From Mangrovicella endophytica (lineage in GTDB: Bacteria; Pseudomonadota; Alphaproteobacteria; Rhizobiales; Rhizobiaceae), in the NCBI RefSeq assembly GCF_002893625.1, contig NZ_PKMZ01000010.1, forward strand, positions 1 through 64,000: a DNA stretch of 64,000 bases. Reading direction: 5' to 3'. Made by a program: the position numbers and the translations under genes. Shown piece after piece: positions 53,205 through 62,568 of the stretch. The notes under the pieces were generated by a model. It did not search any database. It saw only the letters and a program-made list of their open reading frames with translations, and was not told where the DNA came from. Positions within the stretch are counted from its first letter, which is position 1. Every line of letters starts with the position of its first letter.

Positions 53205-54632
53205 ATGAGCCAGAAGACGAGCAACCAGATGTGGGGCGGCCGCTTCGCCTCCGGCCCGGATGCGATCATGGAGGAGATCAACGCCTCCATCGATTTCGAC
53301 AGACGTCTTTATGCGGAAGACATCGCGGGATCAAAAGCGCATGCCGAGATGCTGGCCGAACAAGGCATCATTTCGACAGCCGACGCGACGGCGATTCGGG
53401 ACGGGCTCGACCAGATCGCCGCGGAGATCACCGAGGGGCGGTTCTCCTTCTCGCGCGAGCGCGAAGACATCCACATGAACATAGAGGCGCGGCTCGCCGA
53501 GATCATCGGTCCTTCCGCCGGGCGTCTCCACACGGCGCGCTCGCGCAACGATCAGGTGGCGGTTGACTTCCGCCTGCATGTGAAAGCGGCGCTGCAGTCG
53601 ACCGCCGGCGCGCTGACGCGCCTCATCGAAGCGCTGCTCGACCGCGCCGAGGAGCATGCCGGCACGGTGATGCCGGGCTTCACCCATCTTCAGGTCGCCC
53701 AGCCCGTCACCTTTGGCCACCACTGCCTCGCCTATGTCGAAATGGCCGCGCGCGACCTGTCGCGCTGCCGCGACGCGCTGGAGCGGCTGGATGAATCGCC
53801 GCTCGGCGCCGCGGCCCTGGCCGGCACAGGCTTCCCGATCGACCGTCATCGCACGGCGCAGGCGCTCGGCTTTCGCGAGCCGACGCGCAACTCGCTGGAT
53901 TCAGTGTCGGACCGCGACTTCGCGCTGGAGTTCCTCGCAGTCGCCGCGATCGCCGCAACCCATCTCTCCCGCTTGGCCGAGGAGATCGTCATCTGGTCGA
54001 CGCCGCAATTCGGCTTCGTGCGCCTGTCGGATGCCTTTTCGACCGGCTCCTCGATCATGCCGCAGAAGCGCAATCCCGATGCCGCCGAGCTGGTGCGGGC
54101 CAAACCAGGCCGCATCAACGGCGCTCTCATCTCGCTCCTGACGGTGATGAAGGGGCTGCCGCTGACCTATTCCAAGGACATGCAGGAGGACAAGGAACAG
54201 GTCTTCGACGCCATCGACAGCCTGTCGCTGGCGCTCGCCGCCGCCACCGGCATGATCCGCGACCTTTCCGTCGATACGGAGCGTATGCGTGCCTCAGCCG
54301 GCCATGGCTATTCCACGGCGACGGATCTCGCCGACTGGCTAGTGCGCGAGTTGGGGCTGCCATTCCGTGAGGCCCATCACGTCACCGGACGCGCCGTGGC
54401 GCTGGCGGAAGCCGGCAAGGTCGGACTGGAGGCGCTGCCGCTGGAGGCGCTGCAGTCGATCGACGGGCGCATCACCGAGGCCGTCTACTCCGTGCTCGGC
54501 GTCGATGCATCGGTGAACAGCCGCACCAGCTTCGGCGGCACGGCGCCTGACAATGTGCGCAGCCAGATTGCCTATTGGCGCGAGCGTCTCACCCGCGAGG
54601 CCGATCAGCAGCAGAGCGGCGATCGATCGTAG
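53205..54632 (+). CDS. argH: Argininosuccinate lyase
   Basis: 475 residues; ATG 53205 chosen because the family begins at [13 protein letters not shown]. The fumarase/aspartase signature [23 protein letters not shown] (~284-306) is intact and the HTARSRNDQ (~105-113) and [15 protein letters not shown] motifs match. Last step of arginine biosynthesis: argininosuccinate to arginine and fumarate. Divergent tlpA, then lptM-lysA downstream is the rhizobial order. Confidence 0.95.
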   Translation: MSQKTSNQMWGGRFASGPDAIMEEINASIDFDRRLYAEDIAGSKAHAEMLAEQGIISTADATAIRDGLDQIAAEITEGRFSFSREREDIHMNIEARLAEIIGPSAGRLHTARSRNDQVAVDFRLHVKAALQSTAGALTRLIEALLDRAEEHAGTVMPGFTHLQVAQPVTFGHHCLAYVEMAARDLSRCRDALERLDESPLGAAALAGTGFPIDRHRTAQALGFREPTRNSLDSVSDRDFALEFLAVAAIAATHLSRLAEEIVIWSTPQFGFVRLSDAFSTGSSIMPQKRNPDAAELVRAKPGRINGALISLLTVMKGLPLTYSKDMQEDKEQVFDAIDSLSLALAAATGMIRDLSVDTERMRASAGHGYSTATDLADWLVRELGLPFREAHHVTGRAVALAEAGKVGLEALPLEALQSIDGRITEAVYSVLGVDASVNSRTSFGGTAPDNVRSQIAYWRERLTREADQQQSGDRS

Positions 54633-54743
54633 AACGGGTGATTTCTCCGGCCGTATCGGCTATGAGCGATGAACTAACCAACGGGCGGCCCGCTGCTGGC
54701 GCGTCCGGCGGTAGCGTGACTGCCTTCGTGTGAGTGGGGAACG

Positions 54744-55058
54744 ATGACTGTTCTGACGCGTGCCGCGGCAATCGCCGCCGTGATGGTCGCCGCCGCGACG
54801 TTGGCCGGCTGCGGCGTCAAGAATTCGCCGGTCGCTCCCACCACCAAGGTGCCGCCGACGGTTTCGCGCGAGAAGGAGATCGCCCGGCCGGCCGATACGT
54901 CCTTCCGGCCGGTGGTGGTCGATCCGAACAAGACCGGCCTCGGGCGCGGCGCCGACATCACCACGCTGGACGAGGACACCAAGATCGATGCGGCCGAGGT
55001 CGCGCGTAACCGCGACGCCAAGAAAAAGACCTTCTTCCTCGATCCGCTGCTGAACTAG
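54744..55058 (+). CDS. lptM: Small lipoprotein LptM (YifL) family
   Basis: 104 residues. Signal with lipobox LAGC (Cys23): MTVLTRAAAIAAVMVAAATLAGC, followed by GVKNSPVAP, the Pro-rich start of the short-lipoprotein family (the usual form is GxKGPLxxP). The rest is a charged, Pro-rich tail ending KKTFFLDPLLN. It sits between argH and lysA, as in many Rhizobiales. The E. coli member assists LptD maturation; here this is inferred. Confidence 0.8.
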   Translation: MTVLTRAAAIAAVMVAAATLAGCGVKNSPVAPTTKVPPTVSREKEIARPADTSFRPVVVDPNKTGLGRGADITTLDEDTKIDAAEVARNRDAKKKTFFLDPLLN

Positions 55059-55154
55059 CACCGCGTCGGCCGGCGCCCTGCTCGTTCGACTTGAAGCCTC
55101 TGCCGGGCGCCCCGTCCGGCGTCCGGAAAGGGCGGCCTTGCCGCATATCCCCGC

Positions 55155-56423
55155 ATGAACCACTTCGAGTATCGCGGCGGCGTCCTTCATGCCGAGGACG
55201 TGCCGGTGCCGGCGATCGCAGAGGCGATCGGAACGCCCTTGTACTGCTATTCGACGGCGACGCTGACGCGGCACTACCGCGTCTTCGCCGATGCTTTCGC
55301 CGATATCGACGCGCTGGTCTGCTACGCGATGAAGGCCAATTCGAACCAGGCGGTGCTGACGACGCTCGCCCGGCTCGGAGCCGGCGCCGATGTCGTCTCG
55401 GGCGGCGAGCTCAGCCGAGCGCTCAGCGCCGGTATCCCGGCCGAGAAGATCATGTTCTCCGGCGTCGGCAAGACGGCCGACGAGATGGACATGGCGCTGG
55501 CCGCGGGCATCTTCTGCTTCAACGTCGAGTCGGAGCCGGAGCTGGAGGCGCTTTCGGCGCGGGCGGTGGCGCTTGGCCGGGACGCGCATGTGTCCTTCCG
55601 GATCAATCCGGATGTCGACGCCAGGACACACGCCAAGATCTCGACCGGCAAGAAGTCCGACAAGTTCGGCATCGCCTTCGATCGCGCCGAAACGGTCTAT
55701 GAGCGGGCGCGGGAGCTGCCGGGCATTACGGTGACCGGCATCGACATGCATATCGGCAGCCAGATTACCGAGCTTGCGCCCTTCGATCTCGCCTTCGACC
55801 GCCTGGCGGGGCTGGTGCGGCGGCTGCGGGCGGCCGGTCATCGCATCGACCATGTCGATCTCGGCGGTGGCCTCGGCGTTCCCTATCGCCGCGGCGATGA
55901 GCTGCCGCCGGAGCCGCCGGCCTATGCCGAGATCGTCAAGCGGCATGTGCGCGATCTTAACTGCCGCGTTGTGTTCGAACCCGGCCGGATGATCGCCGCC
56001 AATGCCGGCATCCTCGTCGCCAAGGTCCTCTATGTGAAGGAGACCGAGGCCAAGACCTTCGTCATTGTGGACGCCGCGATGAACGATCTGGTGCGGCCGA
56101 CGCTCTACGAGGCCTGGCACGACATCGCGCCGGTGATCGAGCCTCACGACGGCGCAACGCTCATCGCCGACGTGGTCGGTCCGGTCTGCGAAAGCGGCGA
56201 CTTCCTCGCCAGGGATCGCGCCCTCGATCCGGTCAAGGCTGGCGACCTCGTCTATGTCGCGACGGCCGGCGCCTATGGGGCGGCACAGTCGAGCACCTAT
56301 AACAGCCGGCCGCTGATCGCCGAGGTGCTGGTGAAGGATGACGCCTACTTCGCCGTGCGGCCGCGCCAGACGATCGAGGAACTGATCGGCCTCGACAGGC
56401 TGCCGCCCTGGCTGGGCGCCTGA
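55155..56423 (+). CDS. lysA: Diaminopimelate decarboxylase
   Basis: 422 residues. The PLP lysine is in YAMKANSN (~53-60), the barrel has HIGSQI (~200-205) and GGGLGVPY, and the C-terminal site is in GPVCESGDFLARDR (~343-356) with the active Cys. Converts meso-diaminopimelate to lysine. 96 bp after lptM; probably the same transcript. No other lysine genes are nearby. Confidence 0.95.
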   Translation: MNHFEYRGGVLHAEDVPVPAIAEAIGTPLYCYSTATLTRHYRVFADAFADIDALVCYAMKANSNQAVLTTLARLGAGADVVSGGELSRALSAGIPAEKIMFSGVGKTADEMDMALAAGIFCFNVESEPELEALSARAVALGRDAHVSFRINPDVDARTHAKISTGKKSDKFGIAFDRAETVYERARELPGITVTGIDMHIGSQITELAPFDLAFDRLAGLVRRLRAAGHRIDHVDLGGGLGVPYRRGDELPPEPPAYAEIVKRHVRDLNCRVVFEPGRMIAANAGILVAKVLYVKETEAKTFVIVDAAMNDLVRPTLYEAWHDIAPVIEPHDGATLIADVVGPVCESGDFLARDRALDPVKAGDLVYVATAGAYGAAQSSTYNSRPLIAEVLVKDDAYFAVRPRQTIEELIGLDRLPPWLGA

Positions 56424-56565
56424 TCAGGCTCGGCGGCCATTGGGCGGACAACCGTCGTGTCGGATCACGCGTCGCGGCGCGTGGCCGCAGCCTGCGACCG
56501 GACATCCGCCTCGCCTTCGCCGCAAAAGACGCTAAGCTCGTCCATTGTCGATCGAAACGGGAACG

Positions 56566-59304
56566 ATGCTCGGCATGACGCCACGTCCGGACGCATCGGA
56601 CCGCCCGGCGCGCTTGCGCTGGACACGAACGGGAGCCTTCCTGTCGCTCCTCCTCGAGCGGTTGTGGCCGGTCGTCTTCGCGCTCTCATGCCTCCTGGCC
56701 GTGTTCCTGACGCTTGCCTGGTCGGGCCTCTTCGCGGCCACTCCGTTCCCCGGCCGCATTGCCATCCTCGTCCTTCTCGTTGCAGCGGCGCTCGTCGCCT
56801 TGTGGCGTGCACGCGGCCTACGCTGGCCGAACCGCGCCGCGGTCGAGCAACGTATCGAGCGCGCCAGCGCGCTTCAGCATCAGCCGCTGCAGACACAGGG
56901 TGAGCGGCCGGCGATTACCGATCCCTTTGCCGCGGCGCTATGGCGCGAGCATCAGCGGCGCATGGCCGAACGGCTCCAGGGGCTGACGGGCGGCCTGCCG
57001 GCACCGCGCACCGAACGCCTCGACCCGCACGGCCTGCGCGCCATCCTCGCGCTCGCGCTGGTGGTCGCGTTTGGCTATTCCTTCGGCTCCGGCGGCGGTC
57101 GGGTCGCTGACGCCTTCCGCCCGGATGACGGCCGCCTTGCGCCTGGCGCGCGGCTCGATGCCTGGGTGACGCCGCCCTCCTATACCGGCAAGGCGCCGAT
57201 CTTCCTGACGGGCGCGAACGGCGATGATCTCGGTGGCGTCACCGTGCCCGAGGGCAGTGTCCTTTCGGTGCGCCTCTCCGACGGCACCGGCGCGACCTTG
57301 TCCTTCCAGCCCGCGGGCGGGGGCGCGGCGGTGACGATCGAGCCGGGCAGCGAGGCTGCCAAGAGCGACAATCCGGCATCGACCGCGCCTGCGAAGCCGG
57401 CGCCCGTTGGGAGTGACGGCGTCGCTGCCACTACTTCCGCCTCGGCAACCGCCGTGGCAAAGGCAGATGGCGAATCAAAAACCGACGACAGCGGCCCGCG
57501 GCAATACGACGTGCCGTTGCGCGCCAGCGGCTCGGCAGTGCTCGCCACGGCGTTTTCGACGCTCGGCAACTGGCGCTTCGACGTCACGCCCGACAACGAT
57601 CCCTCCATCGCCTTCGACGGTGATCCGAAGATTGCCCGGAACGGGGCGCTGGAGCTCGCCTATCGAGTGACGGACGACTATGGCGTTCGGCAGGGGCGGG
57701 CGGAGATTACCGTCACCGATCCGCTGGTGGCCGCCGGTGCCCGGCCGCTCGTCGAGAAGCCCGAGATCAATCTGGCACTGCCGCGCCGCACCAAGGGCGA
57801 GGCCAAGGGCCGCACCTCGGTCGATCTGACGGAAAGCCCCTATGCCGGCGCCAGTGTCGCTATGACGCTCGTGGCCGTGGACGATGCCGGGCAGAGCGGC
57901 CGCTCCGAGCCGCTGACGCTGATGCTGCCGCAGCGGCCGTTCAGCAATCCGCTGGCGAAGGCTGTGGTCGAGCAGCGGCGCATCCTGGCTCTCGATGCCC
58001 AGGCTGCGCCGCGCGTCGTCGAGATGCTCGATGCCGTCACACTGCACGGCGAGGACTTCATCCCCGAGGCCGGAGCCTACCTGGCGCTGAAGGCGGTGCG
58101 CACGCGCATCGCCACCGCCCATGACGACGATGCGCTGCGCTCGGCCGTGGACTTTCTGTGGCAGATCGCCCTCGGCATCGAGGACGGCAACCTGTCGATC
58201 GCCGAAAAGAAGCTGCGCGATGCGCGCGAGCAGCTTTCGGAGGCGCTGGAGAACGGCGCATCCGACGAAGAGATCGACCGGCTGATGCAGGAGCTGCGCC
58301 AGGCCATGCAGGAGTATCTGCAGGCCATGGCCGAGGCGATGAAGAACATGCCGCCGATGAGCCAGCAGCAGATGCAGGCCGGCGAGATGCAGGAGATCCG
58401 CCCGCAGGATCTCGACAAGATGCTCGACCAAATCGAGGATCTCGCCAAGTCAGGGTCCAAGGGTGCCGCCCAGCAGCTCCTGTCCGAGCTGCAGCAGATG
58501 ATGGACAACCTGCAGACGGCGCAGCCGGGCCAGCAGCAGCAGGGCGGCGAGAACCCCATGCAGCAGCAGATGGACAAGCTGGGCGAGATGCTGCAGCGCC
58601 AGCAGCAGCTGATGGACAAGACCTTCGACCTCGGCCGGCGCCAGATGGAGAGCCAGGACGGGATGGAGGACGGCGCGCCGCAGGACGGCACTGAGGGCGA
58701 GCCTCAGCAGGGCCAGGAGGGGCAGCAAGGCCAGCAGGGTCAGCAGAGCGGTCAGGGCCAGCAGCCGATGACCGCGGAGGAGCTACAGAAGGCCCTGGAT
58801 CAGCTCGCCCAGCAGCAGGGGCAGCTCCAGAAGGATCTCGAGGCGTTGCAACAGCAGATGCAGGGCATGGGGATGCAGCCGAGCGAGGGGCTCGGCAAGG
58901 CCGGCAAGTCGATGGGCGAGGCGCAGCAATCGCTGGGGCAAGGCGACGACGGCTCAGCCGTCGGCCAGCAGGGGCAGGCACTGCAGGCGTTGCGGGATGG
59001 TGCGCGCGACGCGATGAAGCAGATGCAGCAGGCCATGCAGCAGGGACAGGGACAGCAGGGGCAAGGGCGGCAAGGGCAGATGGGACAGGGCTTCGGGCCG
59101 GGGCAACAGCGTTCGGGCCGCGATCCGCTCGGACGTCAGCGCGCCACGCAGGGGCCCGACTTCGGCCAGGACGTCGGGGTTCCCGACGAAATCGATACGC
59201 AGCGGGCGCGGCGTATCCTCGATGCCATCCGCAACAGGCTCGGCGACGCCCTGTCGCCGGAGCTCGAACGCCAGTATCTCGAGCGCCTGTTGAAGACGCC
59301 CTGA
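56566..59304 (+). CDS. TIGR02302 / DUF4175 family large membrane protein
   Basis: 912 residues from ATG 56566 (TTG 56545 is also possible). Three N-terminal helices (~25-45, 60-80 and 150-170) are followed by a periplasmic-type region with several beta-like repeats and then helical segments. From ~residue 590 to 860 the chain is a Gln/Gly/Met-rich coil (for example GQEGQQGQQGQQSGQGQQPM), ending in a short conserved tail (RRILDAIRNRLGDALSPELERQYLERLLKTP). This composition and the C-terminal signature match the alphaproteobacterial family TIGR02302, whose function is unknown. Conserved near lysA. Confidence 0.85.
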   Translation: MLGMTPRPDASDRPARLRWTRTGAFLSLLLERLWPVVFALSCLLAVFLTLAWSGLFAATPFPGRIAILVLLVAAALVALWRARGLRWPNRAAVEQRIERASALQHQPLQTQGERPAITDPFAAALWREHQRRMAERLQGLTGGLPAPRTERLDPHGLRAILALALVVAFGYSFGSGGGRVADAFRPDDGRLAPGARLDAWVTPPSYTGKAPIFLTGANGDDLGGVTVPEGSVLSVRLSDGTGATLSFQPAGGGAAVTIEPGSEAAKSDNPASTAPAKPAPVGSDGVAATTSASATAVAKADGESKTDDSGPRQYDVPLRASGSAVLATAFSTLGNWRFDVTPDNDPSIAFDGDPKIARNGALELAYRVTDDYGVRQGRAEITVTDPLVAAGARPLVEKPEINLALPRRTKGEAKGRTSVDLTESPYAGASVAMTLVAVDDAGQSGRSEPLTLMLPQRPFSNPLAKAVVEQRRILALDAQAAPRVVEMLDAVTLHGEDFIPEAGAYLALKAVRTRIATAHDDDALRSAVDFLWQIALGIEDGNLSIAEKKLRDAREQLSEALENGASDEEIDRLMQELRQAMQEYLQAMAEAMKNMPPMSQQQMQAGEMQEIRPQDLDKMLDQIEDLAKSGSKGAAQQLLSELQQMMDNLQTAQPGQQQQGGENPMQQQMDKLGEMLQRQQQLMDKTFDLGRRQMESQDGMEDGAPQDGTEGEPQQGQEGQQGQQGQQSGQGQQPMTAEELQKALDQLAQQQGQLQKDLEALQQQMQGMGMQPSEGLGKAGKSMGEAQQSLGQGDDGSAVGQQGQALQALRDGARDAMKQMQQAMQQGQGQQGQGRQGQMGQGFGPGQQRSGRDPLGRQRATQGPDFGQDVGVPDEIDTQRARRILDAIRNRLGDALSPELERQYLERLLKTP

Positions 59305-59343
59305 GCCGCCGTCGTGGCTCTGGGTTCAGCAAGGCGGGCTGCA

Positions 59344-60114
59344 ATGAAGGACTGGGAGCCGGCGCTCTACCTGCGCTTCGAGGCTGAGCGCACGCGACCC
59401 TCGACCGATCTTCTGGCGCGTGTCGAACCGCGCACCGCGGGACCGGTCGTCGACCTCGGCTGCGGGCCAGGCAACTCCACCGAGCTGCTCGCCAGGCGTT
59501 TTTCCCGATCCTCCATCATCGGTGTCGATACGTCGGAGGCGATGTTGACCGAGGCCCGGCGCAGGCTGCCGAGCGCCGAGTTTCACCGTGCGGATGTCGT
59601 GTCCTGGATGCCGGACGTGCCACCTTCGGTGATCTTCGCCAATGCGGTCCTTCAATGGGTGGGCGATCACGAGACGCTGCTGCCGCGCCTTGCCGGACTG
59701 CTGGCGCCGGGCGGAGTCCTGGCGATCCAGATGCCGGATAATCTCGACGAGCCGTCGCACCGGCTGATGCGCGAAACGGCCGAGGACGGTCCTTGGCGGG
59801 AGCGGCTCGCAGACGTCGTGACGGCACGACAGCGGCTGTTGCCGCCGGAGCGCTATTACGACCTGCTGGCGACCGTGGCGAGCGAGGTCGACGTGTGGAC
59901 CATCGTCTATCACCACCCGATGCCGGACATCGAAGCAATCGTCGAATGGCTCCGCTCGACCGGGCTGAAACCCTTCATCGACGGGCTGGAGGATGCGCAG
60001 CGCTCGGCGTTCCTGCGGGCCTATGCCGAGCGGCTGGAGGGCGCTTATTCCGTCCGCAGCGACGGGCGGCGCCTGCTCGCCTTCCCGCGCCTCTTCATCG
60101 TGGCACGGCTGTAG
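59344..60114 (+). CDS. tam: Trans-aconitate 2-methyltransferase
   Basis: 256 residues. Rossmann-type SAM-binding motif VVDLGCGPGNSTELLARRF (~35-53), motif II FANAVLQWVGDH (~98-109), and motif III ALLAPGGVLAIQMPDN. It has the Tam-typical start MKDWEPALYLRFEAERTRPS. Methylates trans-aconitate, a by-product of the citric acid cycle. ATG 59344; ends 6 bp before the convergent response-regulator gene. Confidence 0.9.
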   Translation: MKDWEPALYLRFEAERTRPSTDLLARVEPRTAGPVVDLGCGPGNSTELLARRFSRSSIIGVDTSEAMLTEARRRLPSAEFHRADVVSWMPDVPPSVIFANAVLQWVGDHETLLPRLAGLLAPGGVLAIQMPDNLDEPSHRLMRETAEDGPWRERLADVVTARQRLLPPERYYDLLATVASEVDVWTIVYHHPMPDIEAIVEWLRSTGLKPFIDGLEDAQRSAFLRAYAERLEGAYSVRSDGRRLLAFPRLFIVARL

Positions 60115-60120
60115 GTCTGG

Positions 60121-60540
60121 TCAGGCGCAGGAGAGTAGCGGCTCGACATATGCGAGGTCGAGCGCCGGCGCCGCAACAGTTCCGACGATGCGATCCACCG
60201 CATTGCGAATTTCGGCAAGTGTGAACGGCTTGTCCAGCACGCCCTCGATGATCGCGGACAGATCGTCCGCCGCTTCCCGCTGCTCGGCATAGCCGGTCAT
60301 CAGCAGGATGGGCAGGGACGGCCAGCGCGAAGCCGTAGCATGGGCGAGAGCGATTCCGTCCATTGCCGGCATGCGGATGTCCGACAGTAGAAGATCGAAG
60401 GCGCCGTCGGCAGCGGTAAGGGTGTCCAGTGCCTCCTCGCCGTCCTCGGCGAGCGAAAGCACGTGGCCGTCAAGTGCGAGCGCGCGCGCGACCAGACGGC
60501 GCACACCGGCATCATCCTCGGCGATCAGGATCCGTGCCAT
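60121..60540 (-). CDS. cpdR: Single-domain response regulator, CpdR-like
   Basis: 139 residues: a receiver domain alone. Phospho-acceptor Asp in LLLSDIRMPAMDG (~51-63), acidic pocket EDD near residue 8, conserved Thr in MTGYAE (~81-86) and Lys in LDKPF (~102). In Caulobacter and rhizobia CpdR controls ClpXP proteolysis of cell-cycle regulators. The neighbour hpt gene and ftsEX position match the rhizobial cpdR locus. A longer, proline-free tail of ~20 residues is not typical, so cpdR is a strong guess, not certain. Confidence 0.7.
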   Translation of the reverse strand: MARILIAEDDAGVRRLVARALALDGHVLSLAEDGEEALDTLTAADGAFDLLLSDIRMPAMDGIALAHATASRWPSLPILLMTGYAEQREAADDLSAIIEGVLDKPFTLAEIRNAVDRIVGTVAAPALDLAYVEPLLSCA

Positions 60541-60600
60541 GTCATCCCCCTCTGCGTTGCGCGCCCGGTTTCTCTGCCCGGCTGCGATGCTGCTGCGACC

Positions 60601-61137
60601 TCAATCCACGATCCGGCCGACAAAGGGCAGCTCTCTGAACGCGTAACCCGCATCCATACCGTAGCCAACCACAAAGTGATCCGGACACTCGAAACCGACA
60701 AAATCGGCGTCGATCGCGGCCTCGCGCCGCATGCTTTTGTCCAGCAGGACAGCGATGCCGACCCCGATCGCGCCGCGCGACAGCATCAGCTCGCGCGCGA
60801 ACTTAATGGTCCTGCCTGACTCGAGGATGTCGTCGACGATCAGAACGGTGCGGCCGGCGACCTCGCCCTCGATGTCGCGGATGATGCGCACATCGCCGCC
60901 CTTCGTGCCGGCGCCGTAGCTCGACAGCGACATGAACTCCACTTCCGGCGCGACACCGGCCTCGTGGAGGGCCCGGATCAGGTCGGCCGTGAAGACGAAA
61001 GAACCCTTGAGAATGGAGACGACGAGCAGGTTCTCCGGGGCGCCGGCGGCGACCTCATGGGCGACGCGCCGCACCTCGGCTGCGATCGCCTCGGCGGAGA
61101 AGAGCGTCTCGATGGTCTTGCCCTTGACCGTGATCAT
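60601..61137 (-). CDS. hpt: Hypoxanthine phosphoribosyltransferase
   Basis: 178 residues. The PRPP signature VLIVDDILESGRTIKF (~99-114), the catalytic loop KGSFVFTADLIRALHEA (~45-61) and the purine-recognition tail VGFECPDHFVVGYGMD are present. Salvages hypoxanthine (and guanine) to nucleotides. Its start overlaps the stop of the upstream membrane protein gene by four bases. Confidence 0.92.
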   Translation of the reverse strand: MITVKGKTIETLFSAEAIAAEVRRVAHEVAAGAPENLLVVSILKGSFVFTADLIRALHEAGVAPEVEFMSLSSYGAGTKGGDVRIIRDIEGEVAGRTVLIVDDILESGRTIKFARELMLSRGAIGVGIAVLLDKSMRREAAIDADFVGFECPDHFVVGYGMDAGYAFRELPFVGRIVD

Positions 61138-61724
61138 CGCAGGCGATTGTCCTTCTCGAAGAGGTGCGCAGACGCATGGCGCGTGTTGCTGCGGCGCTCC
61201 GTCACCTCGCTAACCCGGATAGAGCCCGGCGGCGGCGTCACGGCTGCATCCCGGGCGCGAGGCGTGCCCGACAAAGCAGCAATTCCGATCAAGAGGATGA
61301 GCACGCCGGCGGTACCAAAGGCAACCGGTTCGGCGATGAGCGTGCGAATGGCGGTCCCCATCCGGAAGAGCGTCGCCTCCGCGTCTCTTCTGCTCGCACC
61401 GGCCGTTGCCGCCCGGCGGGCCGATCCCTGGAAGACGAGGTCGCGCTCGGGCCGGGTCCGCCCTGCGCGTGCTGTCCGGACTGCAGCCGCGGCAGCGGCC
61501 GGATCGACGACGGTGATGTTGCGCGCTCGACGCGCGGCGCGGCCATCATGAATGCGCGGCTGCCCTTCGCCGGGGGAGGTTGCCTTCGTGCTGCCAACCG
61601 CCGGCGCGCGCCGGCTGACGACGGATGCCGTCCCGTCGATCACGCGGCTCCGCAGGCAATCCGACGGGGTGCCGGGTCGCCGACGAAGCGGCGAGGCTGA
61701 CGGATGGTCGTCAAAGGCGGTCAT
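61134..61724 (-). CDS. Hypothetical single-pass membrane protein upstream of hpt
   Basis: 196 residues, not recognised. Residues 1-130 are Arg/Ala/Ser-rich, probably disordered and positively charged. One membrane helix (~133-152, PVAFGTAGVLILLIGIAALSG) precedes a ~45-residue tail that would lie outside. ATG 61724 has GGGAG upstream. Four-base overlap with hpt. Divergent from ftsE. Could be an organiser or regulator linked to FtsEX; that is speculative. Confidence 0.55.
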   Translation of the reverse strand: MTAFDDHPSASPLRRRPGTPSDCLRSRVIDGTASVVSRRAPAVGSTKATSPGEGQPRIHDGRAARRARNITVVDPAAAAAAVRTARAGRTRPERDLVFQGSARRAATAGASRRDAEATLFRMGTAIRTLIAEPVAFGTAGVLILLIGIAALSGTPRARDAAVTPPPGSIRVSEVTERRSNTRHASAHLFEKDNRLR

Positions 61725-61908
61725 CGCTGGCTCCCTTAACCATTCGGCAAGGGGTACGGACTTATGGTTAACAGGCGGTTTACGAACTAGAATCGCGAAG
61801 CTGGCAGATGCCTCCGGGGAGGCGCCGGCTAGGCACTGCGGCCTGAAATCACCACAGTGCACCGGTTGAACGAATCCGCGGCGGCGGCAGGCGAGGGGCT
61901 CCGGAAAC

Positions 61909-62568
61909 GTGATTCGATTCGAGAATGTCGGCTTGCGCTACGACATGGGCCCGGAAGTCCTGCGCGACCTGACTTTCAGCATCCAGCGCCAGTCGTTCCA
62001 GTTCCTTACCGGCCCCTCGGGCGCCGGCAAGACGAGCTTGCTGCGGATGCTGTTCCTGGCGCTGAAGCCGACGCGTGGCCTCATCACCGTGCTTGGCCGC
62101 GACGCTTCGACGCTGACGCGCGCCGACCTGCCGTCGATCCGCCGGCGCATCGGCGTCGTGTTCCAGGATTTCCGGCTGCTCGACCATCTCACCACCTACG
62201 AAAATGTCGCGCTGCCGCTGCGGGTGCGCGGCAAGGAGGAATCGACCTACCGGCAGGACGTCATCGAGCTGATCAAATGGGTCGGCCTCGGCGAGCGCGT
62301 CGACGCTCCGCCCGTCGTTCTCTCCGGCGGCGAGAAGCAGCGCGCCGCCATCGCCCGCGCGCTGATCGACCAGCCGGACATCCTGCTCGCCGACGAGCCG
62401 ACGGGCAACGTCGATCCGCCGCTGGCGCGCCGTCTGCTCCGCCTGTTCATGGAGCTGAACCGCACCGGCACGGCGGTGGTGATCGCCACGCACGACCTCG
62501 CACTGATGGACCAGGTGGAAGCACGCCGGCTGATCCTCTCGGATGGGCGCCTCGACATCTATGATTGA
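61909..62568 (+). CDS. ftsE: Cell division ATP-binding protein FtsE
   Basis: 219 residues; GTG start. Walker A GPSGAGKTS (35-43), signature LSGGEKQRAAIARALIDQPDILLADEPTGNVDP containing Walker B (~140-165), and FQDFRLLDHLTTYENVALPLRV (~84-105). It pairs with FtsX to control peptidoglycan hydrolases at the division site. The stop overlaps ftsX by eight bases. Confidence 0.93.
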   Translation: MIRFENVGLRYDMGPEVLRDLTFSIQRQSFQFLTGPSGAGKTSLLRMLFLALKPTRGLITVLGRDASTLTRADLPSIRRRIGVVFQDFRLLDHLTTYENVALPLRVRGKEESTYRQDVIELIKWVGLGERVDAPPVVLSGGEKQRAAIARALIDQPDILLADEPTGNVDPPLARRLLRLFMELNRTGTAVVIATHDLALMDQVEARRLILSDGRLDIYD

